Positions 1 through 7,955 of a stretch of 10,086 nucleotides of DNA are shown in pieces. The position numbers were made by a program, and so were the translations under genes. The notes under the pieces are model-generated. The model was not told where the DNA came from and searched no databases. It was given only the letters and a program-made list of their open reading frames with translations. Each line of letters begins with the position of its first letter. Positions within the stretch are counted from its first letter, which is position 1. The DNA is from Planctomycetaceae bacterium (GTDB taxonomy: Bacteria > Planctomycetota > Planctomycetia > Planctomycetales > Planctomycetaceae), in contig JAGQQQ010000041.1 in the NCBI GenBank assembly GCA_020426125.1, positions 1-10,086 on the forward strand. Reading direction: 5' to 3'.

Positions 1-695
1 GATGTAAACGCGGCTCCGTCGTCATTGGGCTCGTATGTGTAGGTGAGCCCCGACACTTCTCCCCAGCGATTCAGATAGCTCTCAAACAGGCCAAACCAGG
101 GTTCGTCAGTGTAGTTGGTGTCGTTGGTGGTGACGCCGTAGATCCCACCCAAAAAAGCGATCAAATTGCTGTCCGACGTGGGTTCGCCGTTGTAGCCAAA
201 GATCGACGTCCCGTCGGGAACAAAACTCCAGGTCAGCGTTGTCGGATCCCCTTGTTGGAGGCCGCTGCCATTTGTGACCGTGTTTGTCCAGCGATCGGTG
301 TCATCAAAGCTAAACTCCGAGTTTTCCAACTCGCCGCCAGAGGCGGGCAAGCCGCCGTGGAAATGAGGCGGCATGAAGTCATCATCGCCGGGAGCGCGGT
401 AGTAAATCGAGTGGGGGACAAACCCCAGACTCTCACTCGAGTGGTCGTGACCGTCGTCGACCGAGTGCAGAGGTCCCACGAATTCATTCGTCACGCCGAC
501 ACCGTCGGCGAGCGGAGGGTGGTCGTGTCCAGCCCCCGTGAGCAACGTGCGATCCTCAAGCCATTCGACAGACCGAATCGGCCACACGGTCGATCGACTC
601 GTCCGACGCGACACTCTTCGTTTTGACTTCCCGAACAGGAAAAACTGCCAGATGTTGCGGAATTGTGCAGATTTCGAACGGCTGGAGAAATTCAA
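1..695 (-). CDS. Matrixin-like secreted metalloprotease with LEPR-XLL-type N-terminus (partial, C-terminal part beyond left edge)
   Basis: An open frame without stops runs from the left edge up to a TGA at 699-701 (minus strand). About 231 codons are visible; the catalytic zinc site (HExxH) would lie outside the window. An N-terminal basic stretch (KSKRRVSRR) leads into VEWLEDRTLLTG at about residues 43-54, which matches the LEPR-XLL motif found near the N-terminus of many large exported planctomycete proteins. A His/Asp-rich linker follows. Then comes TLTWSFVPDGTSI (W at about 156), resembling the first strand of matrixin domains, and WFGLFESYLNRWGEVSGLTY, resembling the matrixin helix and following strand. 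Start: TTG at 695-693 has a GGAGAG seven bases upstream (708-703). GTG at 614-612 is an alternative, while ATG at 374-372 would remove the LEDRTLLT motif. The metalloprotease call rests on recalled similarity because the active site cannot be seen. The gene is divergent from the neighbouring cytochrome gene. Confidence 0.72.
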   Translation of the reverse strand, partial: MNFSSRSKSAQFRNIWQFFLFGKSKRRVSRRTSRSTVWPIRSVEWLEDRTLLTGAGHDHPPLADGVGVTNEFVGPLHSVDDGHDHSSESLGFVPHSIYYRAPGDDDFMPPHFHGGLPASGGELENSEFSFDDTDRWTNTVTNGSGLQQGDPTTLTWSFVPDGTSIFGYNGEPTSDSNLIAFLGGIYGVTTNDTNYTDEPWFGLFESYLNRWGEVSGLTYTYEPNDDGAAFT

Positions 696-1108
696 GATTC
701 AACTCTCCGAAGACGGGTGGAACGCGAGACTTTGTCGTGAAAACGGTCCGTGATCGAAAATTGACCACCGTTTCATTTTAGAACATACCCCACAAACTGG
801 ATCGATGCCAGAGCCTCGGGGGCGGAGAAGGAAAACAGGTCAAATTGCGTGAAACCTCCGCGACCAACCGTTGACGGCGTCAAGGTTTTCTCAGATAGAA
901 AAGCTGATCGCTTTTCGTGCTGTTACCAGACCTCGCTATCTCGGATACTTGAACAGCGCGGTGTTCAGTCTTTGACGTACCACCCCATTTGCGAGGCAAG
1001 TTTGCCGCGTGAATTGAACCAGCCCGCCCCCCCCCAGCAATTCCGCCAAGTTCCCGACCGACAATCGACACACACAATCTCTCGCGACCCACCCCTCCCG
1101 ATGCGGAT

Positions 1109-1138
1109 TTGAGTTGATGTTCTTCGGTCCCATATGAT
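1109..1138 (+). promoter_or_regulatory. Candidate sigma70-type promoter for the PSCyt1 gene
   Basis: TTGAGT (1109-1114), an 18-base spacer and TATGAT (1133-1138, five of six consensus bases) lie about 36 bases before the TTG start. This would give a 5' leader of roughly 30 bases. The call is by eye only; such matches also occur by chance. Confidence 0.35.
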
Positions 1139-1163
1139 GAACGGCCCGCAATTTCCACTTCCT

Positions 1164-1167
1164 GGAG
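1164..1167 (+). promoter_or_regulatory. Ribosome binding site that supports a TTG start
   Basis: GGAG lies seven bases before TTG at 1175. It decides the start, because no in-frame ATG precedes the signal peptide and the first in-frame ATG codons lie inside the cytochrome domain. Confidence 0.6.
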
Positions 1168-1174
1168 TCGTGAC

Positions 1175-3997
1175 TTGAAAGCCGAATCGATTCGAATTCC
1201 CTTGCTCATTCTTACGATCGCAGTAATTCTGACATGTCTCTCCGCGACACAAATACGTGGAGAATCACAATTGCCAAGCGACGGGGAAAAACTGTTCGCG
1301 CTCAAGGTCCAGCCGTTGTTTCGTGAAAAGTGCCTGGCTTGCCATGGTTCTGACCCCGGAGACCTCAAAAGCCAGTTCGATATGCGGACGCGGGACGCGA
1401 TGCTGGCTGGGGGAGAAGGCTACGACGAAGGTTTGATCATTCCCGGAGACGCGTCCCAGAGCCTTTTGATGGGGATCCTGGACCGCACCGACGTGGCTTA
1501 TACCATGCCCCCCAAGGAGGCCGACCGGCTAACTCAGGAAGAAGTCTGGGCGGTCCGGGACTGGATCAATGCGGGTGCCCCCTGGCCTGACGACCAACGA
1601 GTCAAAGAAATCTACGAGCAGTTTGCGAAGGGGGTCCGTGTCGCCACCAGCGGCGGACTCAGTGAGTCTTGGACGAACCGGAAATACGATCCCGAGGACC
1701 TTTGGTCGTTTCAACCGATCCAGAACACATTCGAGGATGTGTTAGGTCCGGAAGTGGTTCCAACTGTTGATGCGTTCATTGAGCGGCAATTGTCTGAGAA
1801 GCGTCTTACCCCAGCCCCTTTGGCGGATCGAACAACTCTGGTTCGTCGAGCGACCTTTGATCTGACGGGCCTTCCGCCCACTCCGCATGAGATCCAGCAG
1901 TTCCTCAACGATCCTCGCGATGACGAAGAAGCGTTTGCCGCCTTGGTCGATCGTTTGCTGGAGAGTCCGAGATATGGCGAGCAATGGGCGCGTCACTGGC
2001 TGGATGTCGCTCGATACGCGGACAGTTCTGGCTATGCCAATGACTACGAACGTCCCAATGCTTGGCGTTACCGGGATTACGTCATCCGTGCCTTCAATCG
2101 GGATTTGCCCTTTGACCAGTTCGTTCGGGAACAACTCGCCGGAGATGAATTGATCACTCAGGCGGCGGATCAGGGCGAACCGCTTTCGGAACAACGGCAG
2201 GCCGAACTCCTGGTGGCGACCGGGTTCCTTCGCATGGGGCCTTGGGAACACACCGGGATGAGTGTCGCCAAGATTACCCGGCAATTGTTCCTCGATGACA
2301 TCACCGACACCGTCGGGCAGGTCTTTTTGGGACACGCGCTGCAATGCTGCCGCTGCCATGACCACAAGTTTGATCCCATTCCCACCCGGGATTACTACGC
2401 CATCCAAGCGGCTTTCGCGACGACTCAATTCGCCGAAGTGGAAACCGCCTGGTTCGACTCCGAGAACCGGAAGGGGATGCCAGAGGACCGCCATTACCAC
2501 GAACTCCGTCATCAGGCGAACCAGGCGCTTCTCAAGGACCTCGACGAACGCAAGCAGCAGTACGAACAAGAGTGGTTTCGTGAACGCGGACTCCCTTATC
2601 AATCGAAAGCGGAAGCGAAGAAGGCCGGGGCCGCCGCCGAGGACCTTCCCAACCGCACGTTCAAGACTGCCGATGAATACGGACGCGAACGGATCGGCCG
2701 CAAATGGCAGAGCCGCTTCAGTTGGGAGTTCGACCGCTACAAGCCGATCGCGTTGACCGTTTACAACGGTGCGACCCGCGTTCCACGAGCGAACTACGGT
2801 CGCATCGACAAACCCGCCGACCCCCTCAAGGGGGGAGAACTCGAACAGACCGCGATCCTCTCCGGAGGCGATCCGTTCTCACCGACTCAACCTGTTTCAC
2901 CGGGACCGCTCAGTGCCGTTCCGGGGAGTGAACAGTTCGAGTTGCCTAATGAGGTGAACGGTCGCCGCCTCGCGCTCGCGGAGTGGATTGTCGATCCCGA
3001 GAATACGCTTACATCTCGTGTCCTCGCCAATCGCATCTGGGCACATCACTTTGGACAAGGAATCGCTGGGAATCCGAACAACTTTGGAGCCACGGGAAAA
3101 CCCCCGACCCATCCCGCGTTGCTGGACTGGCTGGCAACGGAAGTCGTGGAAAATGGCTGGTCGATCAAGCACCTGCATCGCGTCATCATGCTCTCCTCCG
3201 CGTATCGCCGGAGTACGCAACATCCCGATCCCGAATTCGCCGAGAAGAATGACCCGCAGGGAACTTCGTATGCGGTCTTCCGGCCCAGACGGCTCACCGC
3301 TGAAGAGATTCGAGACGCGATGCTCGCCGTTTCTGGGGAGTTGAACTTGGAGATGGGGGGAATCCCCGCCCGGCCCGATATGAATCTGGAGGCAGCGCTG
3401 CAACCTCGGATGATCATGGGCACGTTCGCTCCCAGTTATGTCCCGCATCCCTTGCCCGAGCAGCGGAACCGCCGGACGATTTACACGCATCACACACGTG
3501 GCCAGCGGATGCCGTTTCTGGAGACCTTCAATCAACCAGGATCGGAACGTCCGTGTGAACAACGGGATCAATCGAATATCACCCCCCAGGTGTTCGCGTT
3601 GTGGAATGGCCAAGAGACCAATGATCGGGCCTTGGCCATGGCGGTTCGCGTTCTGAAAGAGACGGACACCGACCAAAGGACCATCGAGCGAGCGTTTTCC
3701 CTCGCGTTGGGGCGACCGGCAACAGACGATGAGATCCGGCTAACGCTCCAGCACTGGCAGGCCATGACCGACCGGCAGCAACAACTCACGTTTCTGCCGA
3801 CCGAATACCCGACCGAAGTCGTCCGTGAGGCGAATGAAGAGAACACCGGGGAGATCTTCACGTTCACCGAGAAATTATTCGTTTACGAAGATTACGTCCC
3901 CGATCCGCAGCCGCACGAGTTTAATGCGAAGACCCGCGCGCTGGCGGATGTCTGTCTGGCACTCCTGAACTCGAACGAGTTTCTCTATGTTTATTAA
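1175..3997 (+). CDS. PSCyt1 / DUF1549 / DUF1553 planctomycete cytochrome-type protein
   Basis: This 940-residue protein is probably exported and has the classic three-domain architecture of planctomycetes. Residues about 8-29 form a hydrophobic signal segment. PSCyt1 (about 38-140) carries the heme c motif CLACH at 53-57 and the downstream YTMPP (109-113), whose Met may be the distal ligand. DUF1549 (about 196-405) contains RRATFDLTGLPP and YGEQWARHWLDVARYADS, and ends with CCRCHDHKFDPI, which includes a second CxxCH (391-395). DUF1553 (about 596-935) begins NGRRLALAEWIVDPEN and ends LLNSNEFLYVY, as family members do. The length is normal and the gene intact. The biochemical role of the family is not established; it is usually linked to polysaccharide or sulfated-glycan use. 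The start is TTG with GGAG upstream. The stop overlaps the start of the next gene by 11 bases, suggesting co-transcription and translational coupling. Confidence 0.93.
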   Translation: MKAESIRIPLLILTIAVILTCLSATQIRGESQLPSDGEKLFALKVQPLFREKCLACHGSDPGDLKSQFDMRTRDAMLAGGEGYDEGLIIPGDASQSLLMGILDRTDVAYTMPPKEADRLTQEEVWAVRDWINAGAPWPDDQRVKEIYEQFAKGVRVATSGGLSESWTNRKYDPEDLWSFQPIQNTFEDVLGPEVVPTVDAFIERQLSEKRLTPAPLADRTTLVRRATFDLTGLPPTPHEIQQFLNDPRDDEEAFAALVDRLLESPRYGEQWARHWLDVARYADSSGYANDYERPNAWRYRDYVIRAFNRDLPFDQFVREQLAGDELITQAADQGEPLSEQRQAELLVATGFLRMGPWEHTGMSVAKITRQLFLDDITDTVGQVFLGHALQCCRCHDHKFDPIPTRDYYAIQAAFATTQFAEVETAWFDSENRKGMPEDRHYHELRHQANQALLKDLDERKQQYEQEWFRERGLPYQSKAEAKKAGAAAEDLPNRTFKTADEYGRERIGRKWQSRFSWEFDRYKPIALTVYNGATRVPRANYGRIDKPADPLKGGELEQTAILSGGDPFSPTQPVSPGPLSAVPGSEQFELPNEVNGRRLALAEWIVDPENTLTSRVLANRIWAHHFGQGIAGNPNNFGATGKPPTHPALLDWLATEVVENGWSIKHLHRVIMLSSAYRRSTQHPDPEFAEKNDPQGTSYAVFRPRRLTAEEIRDAMLAVSGELNLEMGGIPARPDMNLEAALQPRMIMGTFAPSYVPHPLPEQRNRRTIYTHHTRGQRMPFLETFNQPGSERPCEQRDQSNITPQVFALWNGQETNDRALAMAVRVLKETDTDQRTIERAFSLALGRPATDDEIRLTLQHWQAMTDRQQQLTFLPTEYPTEVVREANEENTGEIFTFTEKLFVYEDYVPDPQPHEFNAKTRALADVCLALLNSNEFLYVY

Positions 3998-5021
3998 ATC
4001 CGTGGTTGCATGGGCCTGCCTGGCGCTTTTGATCTCAACGCCGGGACCCCATCTTTTCGGCGCGGACCCGGACTTGTCTCTGTTGACTCCAGCGAAGTGG
4101 CGGTATTCGGCTCCTTTGATCGTCCCTGAACAAAGGACGGACGACCCCAGCCACGCCCAGAAAGACCCGTCGATCGTCTTTCACGAAGGCCGCTGGCACG
4201 TCTTCATGACGGCCAAACTCCAGGGGCGGTCCGTGACCGAGTATTGCTCCTTTGAGAAATGGGAGGACGCTCACAAGGCCGACCATACGATCCTGCCCCT
4301 CTGCGAAAGTGACTACTACTGTGCGCCACAGGTGTTCTTCTTCCGCCCCCATCAGAAGTGGTATCTCGTGTATCAGGTGGGCGTGCCCGGGCAGCGGAAG
4401 ATGTGGGTCGCCTACTCGACGACGGAAACAATTGACGATCCCACCTCCTGGACACCCGCCCAACCCATGCTCGATGGCGGCCCCAACGACCCTCGAACCG
4501 TCGGTGGGATCGACTACTGGATCATCTGCGACGACACGACCGCCTACTTGTTCTTCACCAGCAACGACGGCCGTATGTGGCGGATGCATACTCCCCTCGA
4601 TCAGTTTCCTCACGGCTTTCACAATTGCCAACTGGCCCTCAAAGACAAAATCTTCGAAGCCGCCCATATCTATAAAGTCCAGGGGATGGACAAGTACCTC
4701 AACGTGATCGAGGAAAACGGCAAACGCTACTTCAAAGCGTACGTGGCCGACCGTCTCGATGGGGAATGGATGCCGCTCGCGGCGACGGACCAGCAGCCGT
4801 TTGCGAGTTGGCGAAACATTGCCCCGGCGGACGGCGTGGAGCCCTGGACCGATAACGTCAGCCATGGCGAACTCATCCGGTCGGCGAACGACGAAACGCT
4901 CCTGATTGATCCGAAAGAGATGAGATTTGTCTTCCAAGGACTGTTCGAGCGCGAGAAACAAGGACTCGGATACGGCAAATTCCCCTGGAGGATTGGGATC
5001 CTGACGCCGGAGAGTGAATGA
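3987..5021 (+). CDS. GH62-type non-reducing-end alpha-L-arabinofuranosidase
   Basis: A 344-residue exported enzyme with a cleavable signal peptide (about 1-25, ending LFGA). The rest is one five-bladed beta-propeller domain of glycoside hydrolase family 62, which removes single arabinofuranosyl branches from arabinoxylan or arabinan. Family landmarks appear in order: WRYSAPLI (38-45); QKDPSIV with the likely base Asp60; CAPQVFFFRPHQKWYLVYQ (112-130); GGIDYWIICDD with Asp176, the likely pKa-tuning residue; FFTSNDGRMWR; KIFEAAHIYKV with the likely acid Glu224; GKRYFKAYVADRLDGEW (245-261); NVSHGELIR (290-298); and FVFQGLF (314-320). Catalytic assignments follow the known GH62 mechanism and are inferred from alignment by eye. 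Length fits a single-domain enzyme with no carbohydrate-binding module. The ATG at 3987 lies inside the end of the cytochrome gene, so the two are probably translated together. Confidence 0.88.
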   Translation: MFIKSVVAWACLALLISTPGPHLFGADPDLSLLTPAKWRYSAPLIVPEQRTDDPSHAQKDPSIVFHEGRWHVFMTAKLQGRSVTEYCSFEKWEDAHKADHTILPLCESDYYCAPQVFFFRPHQKWYLVYQVGVPGQRKMWVAYSTTETIDDPTSWTPAQPMLDGGPNDPRTVGGIDYWIICDDTTAYLFFTSNDGRMWRMHTPLDQFPHGFHNCQLALKDKIFEAAHIYKVQGMDKYLNVIEENGKRYFKAYVADRLDGEWMPLAATDQQPFASWRNIAPADGVEPWTDNVSHGELIRSANDETLLIDPKEMRFVFQGLFEREKQGLGYGKFPWRIGILTPESE

Positions 5022-5199
5022 CGGGTTTTGTCCGTTTACGTCGTTGCAACCGGTAGAATGTGTGAGTCCATTGCCAGCGCGCGTTCTGGCGCATTCGTTC
5101 TGGACCATCGATCAGGCAGAGTTTCTCCCCTTCGCGAGAAACCCTTCCCATTGACACGGGATTCCAGTTGGCGACACGGGGAACGTGGGGAAGAGTCTG

Positions 5200-5220
5200 A
5201 CGCGGACACGCTACCGCGTG
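5200..5220 (+). other. Inverted repeat with two alternative hairpins upstream of the UXS gene
   Basis: ACGCGG (5200-5205) pairs perfectly with CCGCGT (5214-5219) around an 8-base loop. The overlapping CACGC (5207-5211) pairs with GCGTG (5216-5220) around TACC. The two pairings exclude each other. There is no T-run after either, so it does not look like a factor-independent terminator. It lies about 55 bases before the ATG of the next gene and could be an operator or leader structure, or chance. Confidence 0.3.
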
Positions 5221-5275
5221 ATGCCCCCGGTCCGTTTGGGTATCACCTTAATCGACGACTTGGGAGCTTGAGGAC

Positions 5276-6214
<939 letters not shown>

Positions 6215-6238
6215 GTCCGCTCGAACTCGGCCCGACAT

Positions 6239-6266
6239 TTGACAGCTTTGATTCTGCACGTATGCA
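6239..6266 (+). promoter_or_regulatory. Candidate promoter for the DUF1501 gene with an overlapping palindrome
   Basis: TTGACA (6239-6244, perfect -35) is followed after 16 bases by TATGCA (6261-6266, a weak -10). An inverted repeat CTGCA-cgta-TGCAG (6254-6267) covers the -10, so a bound repressor could block it. It sits 25 bases after the UXS stop, suggesting the DUF1501 gene may be transcribed on its own. Confidence 0.4.
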
Positions 6267-6329
6267 GTCAGGGTTGAGTTTCTGTCCAAAATCCCGCATT
6301 CTTGATGGGACCTTCCTCCCCGTGTCTTC

Positions 6330-6346
6330 CCGTCTGCTTGAGACGG
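6330..6346 (+). other. Small hairpin next to the DUF1501 ribosome site
   Basis: CCGTCT (6330-6335) and AGACGG (6341-6346) can pair around the loop GCTTG. The stem ends two bases before GGAGA (6349-6353), the ribosome site of the ATG at 6360. It could influence translation; a six-base stem alone is weak evidence. Confidence 0.25.
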
Positions 6347-6359
6347 CTGGAGAAACGCC

Positions 6360-7790
6360 ATGCCCATCCCCCCTTTGTTGCCGCTCGAAGTCTCTCGGAG
6401 ACGGATTCTCCAAACGGGAGCCTGCGGACTCCTCGGATTCGGCGCTCAGCAACTCCTCGCGAAGCCCAAACCAACTTCGGCTCGCTCCGAGAAATCGGTC
6501 ATCTACATCTTCCTGTCCGGCGGACTCGGACAACAGGATACGTTTGACCCCAAGCCGGAGGCCCCGGCGGAGATTCGCGGAGACTTCGGCACGATCGAAA
6601 CGGCCACTCCCGGGCTCCAGATCTGCGAACATCTGCCCCTGCTCGCGGCGCGAAGTCAACGGTGGTCACTCGTCCGCAGCTTGACCCACAAATACAACGA
6701 GCATTCCCAAGGGCACATGGTGATGCTTTCCGGAAGAACCGATCTTCCCACTGGGTTCGATGCGTCCAAACCCAAGCCGACCGATCATCCGTCGATCGCA
6801 GCCATTGTCGGTTCTTTACTTCCCGATGAAGGATCCCTTCCTCCGGCGATTGTGCTCCCCGAACGGCTCATTCACCGCACGGGGCGTGTCATCCCCGGTC
6901 AGTTCTCAGGGATCATGGGCGCCCATCGCGATCCCTACTTTCTCTCCGCGAGCCGATTCAATGCCCAGTCGTATGGAGCCTGGCCAGAATATGGGTTTCA
7001 CCACCAACGCGGCGGGGAGGATCCGAAGATGTCCTTCGAAACCCCCAATCTCCAACCGCCCGAAGGGGTTTCTCCGACACGGGTCTCAGGTCGGTTGGAA
7101 CTCCTCAATCAACTGCAACCAGGAACCGGGGGAGTTGCTTCGCTTCAAGAAACAGCGTTTTATTCGCGGTATCAGGACCGAGCCGTGTCACTGATGACCG
7201 AACGGAAGATGAAGGATCTGTTTGACGTCACCCATGCCGATGAACAGACACTTGATCGATACGGTCGCAACAGCTTCGGCTGGTCGCTGCTTCTGGCCCG
7301 TCGGCTGGTTTCCACTGGAGTCCGCTTCGTTCAGGTGAACCTCGGCAACAACGAGACCTGGGATACCCACGGCAACGCGTTTCCCCATCTCAAAAACTAT
7401 CTCTTGCCCCCCTTCGATCGCTGCCTATCCGCCTTGCTGGACGACCTCTCGGAAACCGGGGAACTCGACAACACGTTGATCGTGGTCGCCGGAGAATTCG
7501 GGCGGACTCCGAAAGTCTTTGGGCTGCCGCAGCATTACAAACTCCCAGGACGAGATCACTGGGGAGCCGTGCAGACCGTCCTCCTCGCGGGGGGCGGGGT
7601 TCGCGGCGGATCGGTCGTCGGCTCAACGGACCACGAGGGGGGCCAGCCTGTCGACGCCCCTCAGCGTCCGGAAAACCTCGCAGCGACGATCTATCACGCT
7701 CTGGGTTTCGCCAACGGCACAAACTGGTACGACCTCGGAAGCCGCCCGCATCCGCTGTACCACGACACGCCGATTTCGGGAATCAGTTGA
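6360..7790 (+). CDS. DUF1501 protein, Tat-exported
   Basis: A 476-residue protein of the DUF1501 family, which shares the alkaline phosphatase/sulfatase-type fold; no reaction is established for the family. It has a twin-arginine leader: SRRRIL (12-17) followed by a hydrophobic stretch to about residue 34 (QTGACGLLGFGAQQLLA). Family motifs follow: IYIFLSGGLGQQDTFDPKP (48-66), the first metal-site region; SLTHKYNEHSQGH (107-119); RYGRNSFGWSLLLARRLV (300-317); NETWDTHGNAF (331-341); VVAGEFGRTPK (375-385); and GRDHWGAVQTVLLAGGG (397-413). In many relatives the first motif reads GGPSxxDTFD; here it is GGLGQQDTFD. The start is supported by GGAGA seven bases upstream. DUF1501 genes usually sit next to a PSCyt1/DUF1549/DUF1553 gene; here two genes intervene, but the protein is probably still its partner. 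Confidence 0.92.
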   Translation: MPIPPLLPLEVSRRRILQTGACGLLGFGAQQLLAKPKPTSARSEKSVIYIFLSGGLGQQDTFDPKPEAPAEIRGDFGTIETATPGLQICEHLPLLAARSQRWSLVRSLTHKYNEHSQGHMVMLSGRTDLPTGFDASKPKPTDHPSIAAIVGSLLPDEGSLPPAIVLPERLIHRTGRVIPGQFSGIMGAHRDPYFLSASRFNAQSYGAWPEYGFHHQRGGEDPKMSFETPNLQPPEGVSPTRVSGRLELLNQLQPGTGGVASLQETAFYSRYQDRAVSLMTERKMKDLFDVTHADEQTLDRYGRNSFGWSLLLARRLVSTGVRFVQVNLGNNETWDTHGNAFPHLKNYLLPPFDRCLSALLDDLSETGELDNTLIVVAGEFGRTPKVFGLPQHYKLPGRDHWGAVQTVLLAGGGVRGGSVVGSTDHEGGQPVDAPQRPENLAATIYHALGFANGTNWYDLGSRPHPLYHDTPISGIS

Positions 7791-7841
7791 CCTGGCGAAT
7801 GGGAAACTTCACAGGAATTGGGCATTTTTGAACAATTTTTA

Positions 7842-7870
7842 TTGCCTACTCTCTCCTTGCTTTCTATTTT
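7842..7870 (+). promoter_or_regulatory. Candidate promoter for the repeat protein and following genes
   Basis: TTGCCT (7842-7847), a 17-base spacer and TATTTT (7865-7870) lie in a noticeably AT-rich stretch after the DUF1501 stop. Each box matches four of six consensus bases at ideal spacing. It would give a leader of roughly 80 bases before ATG 7956. This fits a new transcription unit beginning here. Confidence 0.3.
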
Positions 7871-7941
7871 CAACGGGAGTTGTGAAGATAGGCGCTTCAT
7901 CGACTCGATGTGGTGCCATCGAAATTGTGAGAGAGCTTTGA

Positions 7942-7947
7942 GGGGAG
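7942..7947 (+). promoter_or_regulatory. Ribosome binding site that sets the start of the repeat protein
   Basis: GGGGAG lies eight bases before ATG at 7956. It favours that start over the upstream in-frame TTG at 7818, whose nearest AGGA is only one base away. Confidence 0.6.
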
Positions 7948-7955
7948 TGCGGGAA

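Larger units (their letters stand above)
696..1174. other. Divergent intergenic region
   Basis: These 479 bases separate the minus-strand protease from the plus-strand cytochrome gene. I see no convincing gene: the short open frames on both strands lack ribosome sites and have low-complexity, Arg/Pro/Ser-rich translations typical of GC-rich noncoding DNA. Visible structure includes a 12-base inverted repeat GGCAA-gt-TTGCC at 995-1006, a run of nine C at 1027-1035, and a sigma70-like promoter candidate at 1109-1138. For the minus-strand gene I find only an isolated TAAAAT (complement of 775-780) with no matching -35 box. Confidence 0.6.

Noticed and set aside
252..626. Plus-strand frame of 124 codons at the left end
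   Set aside because: It is opposite the matrixin-like gene, whose minus-strand translation has recognisable family motifs.
1027..1035. A run of nine C
   Set aside because: It lies in noncoding DNA; it may be a sequencing or slippage hotspot but has no visible role.
849..1112. An 87-codon plus-strand frame in the divergent spacer
   Set aside because: No ribosome site, a Pro/Arg-rich translation, and no family resemblance.
1742..2602. A 286-codon minus-strand frame inside the cytochrome gene
   Set aside because: It mirrors the DUF1549 region on the other strand and has no supporting motif.
5074..5092. A GCCAG/CTGGC inverted repeat after the GH62 gene, considered as a terminator
   Set aside because: The stem is only five bases, the loop is long, and there is no following T-run.
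4035..5108. A 357-codon open frame on the minus strand opposite the GH62 gene
   Set aside because: It is the antisense shadow of a GC-rich gene; the plus-strand frame carries the full GH62 motif set, and the minus translation has no recognisable domain.
7818..7955. An N-terminal extension of the repeat protein from TTG 7818, with a hydrophobic stretch that could be a signal peptide
   Set aside because: The ribosome site is badly spaced, the DNA is AT-rich and promoter-like, and the added residues are unlike the repeats; ATG 7956 has GGGGAG at good spacing.
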